Shown in pieces: positions 56,192-64,000 of a stretch of 64,000 nucleotides of DNA. Both the position numbers and the translations under genes were made by a program. Within the stretch, counting starts at the first letter, position 1, and each line of letters opens with the position of its first letter. The notes under the pieces were generated by a model, which did not search any database, had not been told where the DNA came from, and saw nothing but the letters and a program-made list of their open reading frames with translations. Source of the DNA: Streptomyces misionensis (GTDB lineage: Bacteria > Actinomycetota > Actinomycetes > Streptomycetales > Streptomycetaceae); the NCBI RefSeq assembly GCF_900104815.1, contig NZ_FNTD01000004.1:558001-622000 (forward strand). Direction: 5' to 3'.

Positions 56192-58375
56192 TCAGCGGCC
56201 GCGGCCCGCAGGGTCGTGGGCTGAGGCGTCACGGGCATCCGGCAGCTGCCCGGAGCCGGCCGCGGCCCGGGCGGCCGGGTCCTGCTCGGCGCGGTCGCCG
56301 TGGCCCGGCCACCAGGCCGCGTGGCCGATGAGCGCGGTGAGGCTCGGGGTGAAGAACATCGCCATGACGAACGCGGCGATCGCGATGCCGAACGAGACCG
56401 CGAAACCCATCTCCGTGAGCAGCGAGTTGCCCGCCAGCATCATCGTGGCGAAGGTGGCCGCCAGGATGAAGCCGGCCGCGGCGACCGTCGGCCCGGCGTG
56501 CCGCAGCGCCATGCCGGCCGCCTCGCGCGGTTCGCGGCCCTCGCGGGCCTCCTCCCGCAGCCGGGCGATCATGAGGATGTTGTAGTCCGTGCCGATGGCG
56601 ACCACGAAGAGATACATGATCACCGGGAGCATGAACATCAGGCCGGAGTGCCCCTCCCCCTTCTGGAAGATCCACACCGTGGCGCCCAGGGTGGCACCGA
56701 AGCCGAGGCCCACCGAGGCCATCAGGTACCAGGGGGCCACCACGCTGCGCAGCAGCAGACCGAGGATGACCATGATGAGGACGGCGGCGACGGGGAACAC
56801 CGTGCGGTAGTCGTGGTTGACCGCCGTGTCGATGTCCTTGTAGATCGAGGACATGCCGCCGACCAGCGCCTCGGTGCCGGCGGGCGCGCCCGTGTGCGCG
56901 GCGTCGCGCACCCGCTGCACGGCGTCGATCGCCTGGTCCGTGGACGCCTCGTACTTGAGGGTCACGGTGAAGTCGGCGGTGGTGCCGTCCTTGTTGAGCT
57001 GGCTCATCCGGACGGCCGCGACGCCGTCCACCGAGCCGAGCTTGCGCGAGTAGGCGGCGAAGCCGCTCTTGTCCAGCGGCTTTCCGTCGGTGCTGGAGAG
57101 GTAGACGTCGGTGGGCGCGGCGGCGCCCGCCGAGTACGCCTTCTGCATCTGGTCCTGGACGACCATCGACTCCTTGGTCTTGGGCATCGAGCCCGAGGCC
57201 AGGTCGAAGGTGGCCTTGTAGCCGAGGGTGCCGGCCGACAGGGCGAGCAGGACGAGTCCGGAGGCGACGGCGGTCAGCGCGGGACGGCGCCGCACCGCGC
57301 GGCCGAGCGCGGCGAACCGGGCGTTCTCCGGCTCCTTCTGCCAGGACTTGGAGGGCCAGAAGACCTTGGGGCCGATCAGCGAGACCACGGCCGGGATCAG
57401 GGTCAGGCCCGCGACCAGGGTGGCGGCCACCGCGATGGCGAGCGCGGGGCCCATCTGCTTGAGGAAGCCCAGTGTGGACAGGACCAGCGCGAGGAAGGCG
57501 ATGATGACCGCCCCGGCGGCGGAGGCGATGGCCTCGCCGACCCGGCCGACCGCGTTGACCATGGCCTCCTTGGGCTCGTCGCCGGCCCGCAGGCGTTCGC
57601 GGTAACGGAACATCAGGAACAGGAAGTAGTCCGTGCCGACGCCGAAGAGGACCACGATCAGGATCGAGGAGATGGAGCTGTTGGCCTGGAGGCCGAAGAG
57701 CTTGGTGGCGTAGGCGATCAGCCCGTTGGCGACGGCCGACACCAGGCCGATCAGGACCAGGGGCAGGACGGCCAGGATGGGCGCCCGGAAGATGATCAGC
57801 AGGGTCACCAGGATGATGGCGAAGGTGCCGAAGCCGATCAGCGCCTGGCCGCGCTTGGAGGAGTCCTGCTGGTCGAGGGCCTGTGCGGCCGACCCGCCCA
57901 GCTTGACGTCGAGGTGGGTGCCCTTGGCCAGTTGCTTGACGTCGTCGCGCAACGTCTTGGCCGCGTCGGCCTGTTTGGGCTGGCCGGCGTTCTTGCTGTC
58001 CATCTGGACCAGGGTCAGGGCGTACCTGCCGTCCTTCGACGGCGGGCCGGGGACCACCTTCTGCACCTGATCGATCTTCTTCTCGCCCAGTTCGGTGGTG
58101 ATCCGGGCGATGTCCTTCTGGTCGGCGGCGGTCAGCCGGCCGCCGTCGGTGCGCTGGTAGAGCGCGATCGCGGACGGCGTGAAGGCGCTGGGGAACGCCT
58201 TCTGCTGGAGGTCCGCGGCTTTGATCGACTCGTAGCTCTTGGGCAGAAAACTGCTCTCGTCACTGTTCGAGGGCAGGCCCGGGGCGGTGGCGACGATCGC
58301 CACCGCGGCGATCAGCCATGCCACGATCGTCCAGACCGGGTGCCGGACGACGGCAGCGCCAATACGTCGGAACAT
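56192..58375 (-). CDS. MMPL/RND-family exporter (second copy)
   Basis: The protein has 727 residues from ATG 58375 with AGGAGG upstream. Twelve TM helices with two extracytoplasmic loops. Both half-signatures are seen: VVLFGVGTDYFLFLMFRYRERLRAGDE and LFVVAIGTDYNILMIARLREEAREG, giving two Asp-Tyr proton relay sites. Compared with the MMPL protein encoded at 21978-24197, the loops share no obvious similarity, so the cargo probably differs. Upstream on the same strand is an ScbR-like TetR gene with a 259-base gap carrying several inverted repeats, making a regulator-exporter unit. Confidence 0.92.
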   Translation of the reverse strand: MFRRIGAAVVRHPVWTIVAWLIAAVAIVATAPGLPSNSDESSFLPKSYESIKAADLQQKAFPSAFTPSAIALYQRTDGGRLTAADQKDIARITTELGEKKIDQVQKVVPGPPSKDGRYALTLVQMDSKNAGQPKQADAAKTLRDDVKQLAKGTHLDVKLGGSAAQALDQQDSSKRGQALIGFGTFAIILVTLLIIFRAPILAVLPLVLIGLVSAVANGLIAYATKLFGLQANSSISSILIVVLFGVGTDYFLFLMFRYRERLRAGDEPKEAMVNAVGRVGEAIASAAGAVIIAFLALVLSTLGFLKQMGPALAIAVAATLVAGLTLIPAVVSLIGPKVFWPSKSWQKEPENARFAALGRAVRRRPALTAVASGLVLLALSAGTLGYKATFDLASGSMPKTKESMVVQDQMQKAYSAGAAAPTDVYLSSTDGKPLDKSGFAAYSRKLGSVDGVAAVRMSQLNKDGTTADFTVTLKYEASTDQAIDAVQRVRDAAHTGAPAGTEALVGGMSSIYKDIDTAVNHDYRTVFPVAAVLIMVILGLLLRSVVAPWYLMASVGLGFGATLGATVWIFQKGEGHSGLMFMLPVIMYLFVVAIGTDYNILMIARLREEAREGREPREAAGMALRHAGPTVAAAGFILAATFATMMLAGNSLLTEMGFAVSFGIAIAAFVMAMFFTPSLTALIGHAAWWPGHGDRAEQDPAARAAAGSGQLPDARDASAHDPAGRGR

Positions 58376-58442
58376 GCGGGAGGGTCCTCCTGGGAAGGAA
58401 GATCACCGCAGCCCGGGGAGCGGTCCCTGGCATCGGCGACCC

Positions 58443-58519
58443 CGACCGGCCGTTGCATGACGAGCCGGTCGAATAGTTGTCTTAGCGGTCACATCGTAGT
58501 GACAGAAGATATGTTCTTC
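58443..58519. promoter_or_regulatory. Inverted repeats in the MMPL promoter region
   Basis: Three symmetrical elements: CGACCGGC (58443-58450) N13 GCCGGTCG (58464-58471); GTCAC (58488-58492) ATCGTA GTGAC (58499-58503); GAAG (58505-58508) N7 CTTC (58516-58519). They lie 68-145 bases before the MMPL start. One or more may bind the ScbR-like repressor or overlap the promoter. Confidence 0.45.
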
Positions 58520-58634
58520 GCACTGGATTCCCGTTGCCCGGTATCGCACTTGAAACGGACCAAACACCTCCGGAAAAAGGGCGCGCATCCCCCGCGGCCG
58601 ACGCCCGTGTGACGGCCTTTCGGCTGAGCGGGAG

Positions 58635-59300
58635 TCAGGCCCGCATGCCGGCCAGGGCGGTGCGGGACCGGCCGCGCACCTCGGCGATCACCCGGGCGCC
58701 CCGGTCCGGGGCGGTGTCGAGCCGGTCCAGGACGGACGGAACGGCGATGGCCGGGAGCAGGTGGTCGAAGAGCGCCGCCATGCGCTCGTCCAGATCGGCC
58801 CAGTCGGCGAGGGCCTGGGAGACCAGTTGCACTCCGGTCCACGCGCCGAGGAAGACCTGCGCGGACTCCTCGGGCACCACGTGCGCCAGCACCTCGCCCC
58901 TGGACTTGGCCTCCGCCAGCCGGGCCGCGGTGAACTCGGCCCAGGCGGGCCAGGCGCTGCCGAAGACGTTCCGGCCCCGGAGGTCGGCCGACAGCCGGAC
59001 GCCGGCCAGCAGCAGGGGTTCGCGGGGCAGCCGGTCGGCGAGCGTCATGCCCGCGTCCACCCACTCCTGGAGCTTCAGTTCGCGGGGGACGTGGTACTCC
59101 GTCGAAATCTGTTCCTGGAGCACGCCCCGGGCGAGGGCCGCCTTGGAGTCGAAGTGGAAGTACAGGGCGCCCTTGGTGACACCGGCCCGGTTGAGGATCT
59201 CGGCGATGGTGGCCGCCGCGTAGCCGCGCTCGGCGAAGACCGCGGCGGCGGCTTCGAGGACGGCGCGTCGGGTCCGGACAGCTCGCTCCTGCTGAGCCAT
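58635..59300 (-). CDS. ScbR/ArpA-type TetR regulator (gamma-butyrolactone receptor family)
   Basis: The protein has 221 residues. HTH MAQQERAVRTRRAVLEAAAA...AATIAEILNRAGVTKGALYFHF is the hallmark of gamma-butyrolactone receptors and their pseudo-receptors. LPAIAVPSVLDRLD near the C-terminus matches ScbR. The ligand-binding Trp in WTGVQLVSQALADWADL is at the expected place. No afsA/scbA synthase gene is in the window, so it may be an orphan pseudo-receptor responding to antibiotics or distant butyrolactones. It is followed by the MMPL exporter on the same strand and is the natural repressor candidate for it. Confidence 0.85.
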   Translation of the reverse strand: MAQQERAVRTRRAVLEAAAAVFAERGYAAATIAEILNRAGVTKGALYFHFDSKAALARGVLQEQISTEYHVPRELKLQEWVDAGMTLADRLPREPLLLAGVRLSADLRGRNVFGSAWPAWAEFTAARLAEAKSRGEVLAHVVPEESAQVFLGAWTGVQLVSQALADWADLDERMAALFDHLLPAIAVPSVLDRLDTAPDRGARVIAEVRGRSRTALAGMRA

Positions 59301-59312
59301 GGACCCTCCTCA

Positions 59313-59336
59313 AGCTGAACGTTAAACCAAACAGCT
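59313..59336. promoter_or_regulatory. Candidate autoregulatory operator of the ScbR-like gene
   Basis: AGCTG (59313-59317) and CAGCT (59332-59336) flank an A/T-rich core GAACGTTAAACCAAA, 12-36 bases upstream of the start codon. Its composition and position suit a butyrolactone-receptor site, but its match to a known autoregulatory element is only partial. Confidence 0.4.
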
Positions 59337-59543
59337 CGTACCCTACCCCACGGTCACCCGGCGAAAAGGTGTCCGAGCACGGTCGAGTGGGGGTCGGTCG
59401 CGCGTGGCCGACCGGGATGTGATAGGGCGAGACAAATGAGGTTGCGGGCAACCGGGTTGCCGTCCCACCGCTCGCCCGCCCCCGCGTCCGGTCCGGACCG
59501 CGGTGCCACCGCGTCGTCTCGACGCCCGCCCCTGGAGGACGCC

Positions 59544-60458
59544 ATGCGCGTCGTGATCACCGGGTCCACCGGACTCATCGGTTCCGCCCTCGTCCGCTCG
59601 CTGCTGGCCGACGGCCATCAGGTCGTCCGGCTCGTGCGAGCCTCCTCGGCCCACGCCCCGGGCGACGGCAGCGAGTCGGCGCGCTGGGACCCCGCCGGGG
59701 GCGTGCTCGCGAAGGGCGCGCTGGACGGCGCGGACGCGGTGGTGCACCTGGCCGGGGCGGGCATCGGGGACCGGCGGTGGACGGCCGCGTACCGGCGGGA
59801 GATCCGGGACAGCCGGGTGCACGGCACCCATACGATCGCCCGGGCCTGCGCCGCCTCGGCCGTGCCCCCGCGGGTGCTGGTGTCGGCGTCCGCGACCGGC
59901 TACTACGGCGACACCGGCGATCGCATCACGGACGAGAGCGCTCCGGCCGGAACCGACTTCCTGGCCTCCGTCTGCGTCGAGTGGGAGGCCGCCGCCGGCC
60001 CGGCCCGGGAGGCGGGCATCCGGGTGGTGCACCCGCGCACCGGCCTGGTGGTCTCCGCCCGGGGCGGTGCCTTCGGGCGGATGCTGCCGCTGTTCCGCCT
60101 GGGCCTGGGCGGGCGGCTCGGCTCCGGCGACCAGTACTGGCCGTTCATCTCGCTGACCGACCAGGTCGCGGCCCTGCGGTTCGCCCTCGGCACCGAATCG
60201 CTGTCCGGGCCGGTCGACTTCACGGCGCCGCATCCGCTGACGAACCGGGCGGCCACGCGGGCACTGGGCCGCGCCCTGCACCGCCCGGCCCTCGCCCCCG
60301 TCCCCTCCTTCGCGCTGCGCGCGGCGCTGGGCGACCTCGCCACGAGCATCACCAACAGCGCGCGCGTGGTCCCGACCGCCCTGCTGAAGGCGGGTTTCAC
60401 GTTCCGGCACCCGCACTTCGAGCAGGCGCTGGAGTCGGTGCTCCACGACACCGAATGA
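59544..60458 (+). CDS. TIGR01777-family epimerase-like protein (YfcH type)
   Basis: The protein has 304 residues from ATG 59544 with GGAGG at 59534-59538. The N-terminus MRVVITGSTGLIGSALVRSLLADGH is a Rossmann fold. VVHLAGAGIGDRRWTAAYRREIRDSRV and SATGYYGDTGDRITDES are diagnostic of the TIGR01777 group, as is WPFISLTDQVAALRFAL. Function is unknown; members are thought to be NADP-binding but not sugar epimerases. An open extension to 59436 lacks a ribosome binding site. It is convergent with the LTD gene through a strong hairpin. Confidence 0.9.
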   Translation: MRVVITGSTGLIGSALVRSLLADGHQVVRLVRASSAHAPGDGSESARWDPAGGVLAKGALDGADAVVHLAGAGIGDRRWTAAYRREIRDSRVHGTHTIARACAASAVPPRVLVSASATGYYGDTGDRITDESAPAGTDFLASVCVEWEAAAGPAREAGIRVVHPRTGLVVSARGGAFGRMLPLFRLGLGGRLGSGDQYWPFISLTDQVAALRFALGTESLSGPVDFTAPHPLTNRAATRALGRALHRPALAPVPSFALRAALGDLATSITNSARVVPTALLKAGFTFRHPHFEQALESVLHDTE

Positions 60459-60476
60459 GCCGCGGCCGGCCGCGAA

Positions 60477-60517
60477 GCGGGCGGTGTGCCGCGCCCGGGG
60501 GGCCGCACACCGCCCGC
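60477..60517. terminator. Bidirectional terminator between TIGR01777 gene and LTD gene
   Basis: A 13-bp perfect stem: 60477-60489 (GCGGGCGGTGTGC) with 60505-60517 and a 15-base loop. It sits between two convergent stops. Confidence 0.75.
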
Positions 60518-60527
60518 GTCATCGGGC

Positions 60528-61034
60528 TCAGCGGTGGTGGTGGCCGCCCTGGCGCGGGTGGGTCACCACGCGGCGCTGCCCCCAGGCGATCTCGTCGACG
60601 AGACGGCCCCGGTCGTCGCGCAGCTTGGCGCGGTCCGCCTTGCGCCACACCTCGGACCGCCGGTCCTGGTACAGGTCGGTACGGGTGTCACGGCCGACCC
60701 CCGTGTGGACGCGGACGGTGGCGTGGGCGCCGAGCGAGTAGTGGCGGAAGGTGAAGGTGCGGCCCGCGGCGTCGGACAGCGTCCAGCCGTTCAGGTCGAC
60801 CGCCCGGCGCGACTCGTTGCTGACGGCCACCCACTGCTGGTTCAGGGCGGCGTTGGAACGCGCGCCCCGGCCCGTGGAGTCGTACCGGACACCGCTGATG
60901 TACACCACGCCGTGCGCACGGCCCGAGTGGTGACCGGCGGCCGCGGCCGGCAGCGCGGTGGCGCCGACGACGGCCGCCGCGACGGCGGAGGCGGCGGTCA
61001 GACGGCGGAAGGCGGGGAGAACGGAAACGGACAC
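60528..61034 (-). CDS. Secreted lamin-tail-domain (LTD) protein
   Basis: The protein has 168 residues from GTG 61034, with AAGGGGGA upstream. Signal peptide ~1-33 (LTAASAVAAAVVGATALPAAAAG). The mature part is one LTD beta-sandwich: VVYISGVRYDSTG, QQWVAVSNESRRAVDLNGWTLSDAAGRTFTF and HATVRVHTGVG. A basic C-terminus ends in a His run (QGGHHHR). In bacteria, LTDs attach to nucleases or act in surface or DNA binding; no catalytic domain is present here. The gene is divergent from the amidotransferase with 194 bases between. Confidence 0.86.
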   Translation of the reverse strand: MSVSVLPAFRRLTAASAVAAAVVGATALPAAAAGHHSGRAHGVVYISGVRYDSTGRGARSNAALNQQWVAVSNESRRAVDLNGWTLSDAAGRTFTFRHYSLGAHATVRVHTGVGRDTRTDLYQDRRSEVWRKADRAKLRDDRGRLVDEIAWGQRRVVTHPRQGGHHHR

Positions 61035-61228
61035 GAAGGTCCCCCTTTTCGCAGGGTGTGTGGTGCTGGTGACGACCGGGTGGCCGCACATCCGAACTCT
61101 GCGGTTTTTCCGGGCGGTTCCGGAGGGAAAACGAAACGCATTACCGTTCCTTCGCGTTTCCATGACTCCTACCGTTATCCACCTGTTGTCTCGGGTATGA
61201 ACAGATTGACCTTTGTTCGGAGGACATC

Positions 61229-62098
61229 GTGTGCCGACTGTTCGGCCTGACCAGCTCCCCCCGGCGCACCCACGCAACCTTCTGGCTGCTGGAGGCACCC
61301 GACAGCCTCAGCGCGCAGAGCCACCGCGAGCCGGACGGCACCGGCCTCGGATACTTCACGGCCGACGGCACACCCGAGGTGCACAAGGCCCCGATCGCCG
61401 CCTACGAGGACCGCTCCTTCGCCGAGGAGGCCCGGGAGGAGGAGTCGGCCACCTTCCTCGCGCACATCCGCTACGCCTCGACCGGCGGCCTGGACGTCCG
61501 CAACACGCACCCGTTCGAGCAGCGCGGACGGCTGTTCGCGCACAACGGGGTGATCGAGGGACTGGACCTGCTCGACCGTCACCTGGGCGCGGACCGCTCC
61601 CTGGTGCGGGGCGACACCGACTCCGAGCGCTTCTTCGCCCTCGTCACCCGGGAGACCGAGGCACACGGCGGTGACGTGTCCGCCGGGCTGGTGGCCGCGG
61701 CGCGCTGGGTCGCCGGGAACCTGCCGCTGTTCGCACTGAACGTCATCCTCGTCACGCCCGGCGAGCTGTGGGCCCTGCGCTATCCCGACACCCATGAGCT
61801 GTACGTCCTGGAGCGGCCGGCCGGCGGCCACCACGGCTCACGCCATCTCGACCACACCGGCCGGCACGGCAGGCTGCGGGTGCACTCGGCGGCCCTGGCC
61901 GGCTCACCGTCCGTCGTCGTGGCCAGCGAGCGCATGGACGAGAACCCGCACTGGCGGCTGCTGGCCCCCGGTGAACTGCTGCACGTGGGCCCCGATCTGG
62001 GGACCACGTCCAGGATCGCCCTGCCGGACCCGCCGGCGCATCCGCTCACCCTCGCCGACCTGCGCCCCGACGCGGCGGCCTCCCAGCGGCCCGTCTGA
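61229..62098 (+). CDS. Class II glutamine amidotransferase-like protein (YafJ type)
   Basis: The protein has 289 residues from GTG 61229 (GGAGG upstream). The N-terminal Cys nucleophile is preserved: MCRLFGLTSSP. NGTG-like and glutamine-binding residues are seen in SHREPDGTGLGYF, FLAHIRYASTGGLDVRNTHPF, FAHNGVIEGLD and GDTDSERFFALV. The Gln-binding Asn-Gly and Asp are intact, so ammonia release from glutamine is plausible. Members such as EgtC act on gamma-glutamyl amides in ergothioneine synthesis, but no other egt genes are here, so the substrate is unknown. Confidence 0.9.
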   Translation: MCRLFGLTSSPRRTHATFWLLEAPDSLSAQSHREPDGTGLGYFTADGTPEVHKAPIAAYEDRSFAEEAREEESATFLAHIRYASTGGLDVRNTHPFEQRGRLFAHNGVIEGLDLLDRHLGADRSLVRGDTDSERFFALVTRETEAHGGDVSAGLVAAARWVAGNLPLFALNVILVTPGELWALRYPDTHELYVLERPAGGHHGSRHLDHTGRHGRLRVHSAALAGSPSVVVASERMDENPHWRLLAPGELLHVGPDLGTTSRIALPDPPAHPLTLADLRPDAAASQRPV

Positions 62099-62112
62099 CG
62101 GCACCCGGGCGC

Positions 62113-63813
62113 TCAGGAGTCGGAGTCGGGCTTGCTCCGGGCCTGTGCGTACGCCTGGCTGGGGGTCATGGAGACGCCGTCCAGCTCGACCGTCTTGTAC
62201 GGGCTGACCTTGGCGCAGGTCTTGGCCTGGTCGGCGGTGGAGGCGTGGGCGTCGGACACCGCGGACTTGGTGTCGGCGGGGGCGGAGGAGCCGCCCGGGA
62301 AGCTGGTGCCGCTGCTCCAGTCGGCGCCGATGACCAGGGTCAGTCCGGTGCCGCCGCCCTGCTTCAGATGACCGGAGGGCAGGCCGAGCGCCTTGGCGAC
62401 CGTCTGGGCCTCGCCCTTCTGTCCACTGCCGTAGGTGAGCGTGGTGGTCGACGCGGCGCTCGGCGCGTTGGCCGTCGTGGTCGCGGAGCTGAAGCCCTGG
62501 TCGGTCAGGGCGGTGGCGATCTGCGAGGCGCGGCCGGTCACCGGGGTGCCGTTCTCCACCGTCACCGCGATCTGCGCGGCCGGCACGCTCGGCGCGGAGG
62601 GCTTCTTGGTGGCCGCGGCCGCCGCGGACTTGCCGCCGGACCCGGTGGTCAGGGGCTGGTCGTTGGCGATGGTGGCGAAGAGGGCCTTGGCCCCGGCGGC
62701 CACCACCACGCGGTTGTCGTTGTTCGGATCCGCGCCGGTCTGCATGGTGGTGAAGGTGATCCGCTTGGTGGGCACCTTGTTCACGTCCGAGGCGAGGGCG
62801 ATCAGCTTCTTCACGCTGCCCAGGCCGTCGTCCACGGTGAGCGCCTTGGTCGCGGCGTCCGCGAGGCCGTAGACCGCCGTGGGGTCGGTCAGCGTGCCCG
62901 CGCTCTTGAACTTGCGGATCATCGCGCTGAGGAAGATGTGCTGGGAGATCGTGCGGCCGAGGTCGCTGCCGTCGCCGAAGCCGTGCCGGGAGCGGACGAA
63001 CTCCAGCGCCGCGACGCCCTTGAGGGTGTGGGTGCCCTTGGACAGCTTCAGGTGCGAGTAGGTGTCGTAGACATCGTCGCTGACGCACACCGGGACACCG
63101 CCGACCGCGTCCGACATCTTCACCACGCCGGAGAAGTCCAGCTTCACGAAGTGGTCGATGGTGATGCCGGTGAGCTGGTGGACGGTCGCCACCTGGCAGG
63201 CGGGGCCGTACTGGAGGGCGCTGTTGATCTGGCCGTAGTAGCCGGGCGTCGACTGGCCGTTCTCGCTGTTCTTGCAGGCCGGCACCTGGGTCATGGTGTC
63301 GCGCGGGATGCTCATCACGGTGGCGTTGGAGCGGTCGGCGGATATGTGGAGCACCATCTCCACGTCCGCGTTGCTGCCGCTCTGCACACCGGTCTTCGCG
63401 CAGCCGCCGCCGAGCTTGCAGTCCGCCGCGCTGGTGCGCCCGTCGGAGCCCATCACCAGGATGTTGATCGGGGTGCGGCCGAAGGCGTCGGCCTTCTCGG
63501 TGCCGCCCTTGCCGTCGAGGGACAGGCTGTGGATGTTGCCGTTCAGGTGGTCGTAGAACCACCAGCCCGCGCCCGCCGTGATCACGATCAGCGCCGACAG
63601 GGACATGGCGAGGATCTTCAGCACGCGTTTGGCGCGTCCCACCGGACGGGCCCTGCGGGCGCGCTTGCCGCCGCGTGAGCGGGCCGCCGCGCGGGCCGCA
63701 GCCCGGCCGCCCTGGGGCCGCCCCGCGTCGGGCCCGGCCGCGCGCTGCCCCGGCACCCGCCGGTCCCGGCGGCGCGTGGCCTGGCCTGCCTGCCCGTCCC
63801 ACGGGTCGCTCAT
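62113..63813 (-). CDS. LytR-CpsA-Psr (LCP) cell-wall glycopolymer ligase
   Basis: The protein has 566 residues from ATG 63813. A ~60-residue basic cytoplasmic tail, one TM helix (ILAMSLSALIVITAGAGWWFY), then the LCP domain (~110-340) with the catalytic Arg/Asp signature: NILVMGSDGRTSAADCK, TVMSIPRDTMTQVPAC, VKLDFSGVVKMSDAVGGVPV and FVRSRHGFGDGSDLGRTISQHIF. The C-terminal LytR_C domain (~430-520) includes IAVTVENGTPVTGRASQIATAL. LCP enzymes transfer teichoic acids or other anionic polymers from lipid carriers to peptidoglycan. Cys pairs (DCKLGGGC) probably form disulphides outside. Confidence 0.93.
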   Translation of the reverse strand: MSDPWDGQAGQATRRRDRRVPGQRAAGPDAGRPQGGRAAARAAARSRGGKRARRARPVGRAKRVLKILAMSLSALIVITAGAGWWFYDHLNGNIHSLSLDGKGGTEKADAFGRTPINILVMGSDGRTSAADCKLGGGCAKTGVQSGSNADVEMVLHISADRSNATVMSIPRDTMTQVPACKNSENGQSTPGYYGQINSALQYGPACQVATVHQLTGITIDHFVKLDFSGVVKMSDAVGGVPVCVSDDVYDTYSHLKLSKGTHTLKGVAALEFVRSRHGFGDGSDLGRTISQHIFLSAMIRKFKSAGTLTDPTAVYGLADAATKALTVDDGLGSVKKLIALASDVNKVPTKRITFTTMQTGADPNNDNRVVVAAGAKALFATIANDQPLTTGSGGKSAAAAATKKPSAPSVPAAQIAVTVENGTPVTGRASQIATALTDQGFSSATTTANAPSAASTTTLTYGSGQKGEAQTVAKALGLPSGHLKQGGGTGLTLVIGADWSSGTSFPGGSSAPADTKSAVSDAHASTADQAKTCAKVSPYKTVELDGVSMTPSQAYAQARSKPDSDS

Positions 63814-63905
63814 CTCCCACTCCCCTGAACGGTCGGGCCGGGCCGTCGACGGTGCGGCCGGGCGTGCGCGGTGGCGTACAAGGTGGTGACATGCCGCCCC
63901 GCATC

Positions 63906-63925
63906 GATTGCGTAGTTGCGCAATC
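63906..63925. promoter_or_regulatory. Palindrome GATTGCG-N6-CGCAATC
   Basis: GATTGCG (63906-63912) and CGCAATC (63919-63925), a perfect inverted repeat around TAGTTG with the internal TTGCGCAA. It lies in the gap upstream of the LCP gene and before a possible plus-strand start. It resembles MarR-type operators. Confidence 0.5.
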
Positions 63926-63954
63926 TAACAAACCCCTGGCGCGGAGCAGCAGTG

Positions 63955-64000
63955 ATGCACACGAGATTCACAGGTGAGGCACCCCGGCGCTGCGACGCGA
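63955..64000 (+). CDS. Possible N-terminus of a gene running off the window
   Basis: ATG 63955 has GGAG at 63943-63946, eight bases before it, and stays open to the window edge (about 15 codons). The palindrome at 63906-63925 lies where its promoter would be. The peptide is too short to assign, and a GTG at 63976 is another possible start. Confidence 0.3.
   Translation, partial: MHTRFTGEAPRRCDA

Overview
The window reads as Streptomyces (or a very close actinomycete) chromosome. Base composition is extremely GC-rich, start codons are often GTG, Shine-Dalgarno sites are GGAGG-like, one in-frame TTA (bldA-type) codon was noticed, and nearly every gene belongs to a family characteristic of Streptomyces: streptophobe, HbpS/SenS/SenR, BlaA/BlaB, Rox with its rifamycin-associated element, an ScbR-like receptor, LCP protein. 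Genes are densely packed on both strands. I see no insertion sequence, prophage, CRISPR array or rRNA. One tRNA-like element lies near the left end.

Region 1 (1-6.2 kb) is resistance-flavoured: a CmlR/Cmx-type chloramphenicol exporter behind a short leader peptide with hairpins, a serine-tRNA-like element lacking a canonical anticodon arm, a VOC protein, and a class A beta-lactamase divergent from a blaA-blaB regulatory pair, the layout known from S. cacaoi. Region 2 (6.2-11.6 kb) is a haem and redox-stress locus: senS-senR, hbpS, furS-cpeB, with a perfect 30-bp palindrome between senS and hbpS. Region 3 (11.8-21.7 kb) holds membrane and secreted proteins, a TetR/reductase pair with two near-identical 17-bp operators, rifampicin monooxygenase (rox) under a consensus RAE, a GDSL esterase, a small zinc-binding protein and a zinc-free L33.

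Region 4 (22-28.2 kb) is one transcription direction: an MMPL exporter, a streptophobe, an OmpR-type regulator and its kinase. Region 5 (28.2-36.3 kb) has a TPR-like protein, an FAD monooxygenase behind a perfect 26-bp operator, and a four-gene xanthine-dehydrogenase-type operon (Fe-S, FAD, Mo subunits and XdhC; start-stop overlaps of 4, 4 and 8 nt) divergent from a TetR gene with paired operators. Region 6 (36.4-42.2 kb) has two SpoIIE-type phosphatases and a PBP2a-like transpeptidase.

Region 7 (42.4-53.3 kb) is a cell-surface sugar and redox cluster: a TTA-containing NAD-epimerase with a cysteine-rich insert, a two-component system, a family-2 glycosyltransferase, a DUF2064 protein, a five-TM haem-molybdopterin oxidoreductase and GT-C/PIG-V-like membrane glycosyltransferases. 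Several of these start at apparently leaderless promoters. Region 8 (53.5-64 kb) holds a lone cytochrome oxidase subunit I with a small coiled-coil membrane partner, an MMPL exporter under an ScbR-like regulator, a TIGR01777 epimerase-like protein, a lamin-tail-domain secreted protein, a glutamine amidotransferase and an LCP cell-wall ligase. Strong hairpins separate most convergent gene pairs.

Functional names rest on family features read from the translation, with no database search. Starts were chosen from ribosome binding sites and overlaps.
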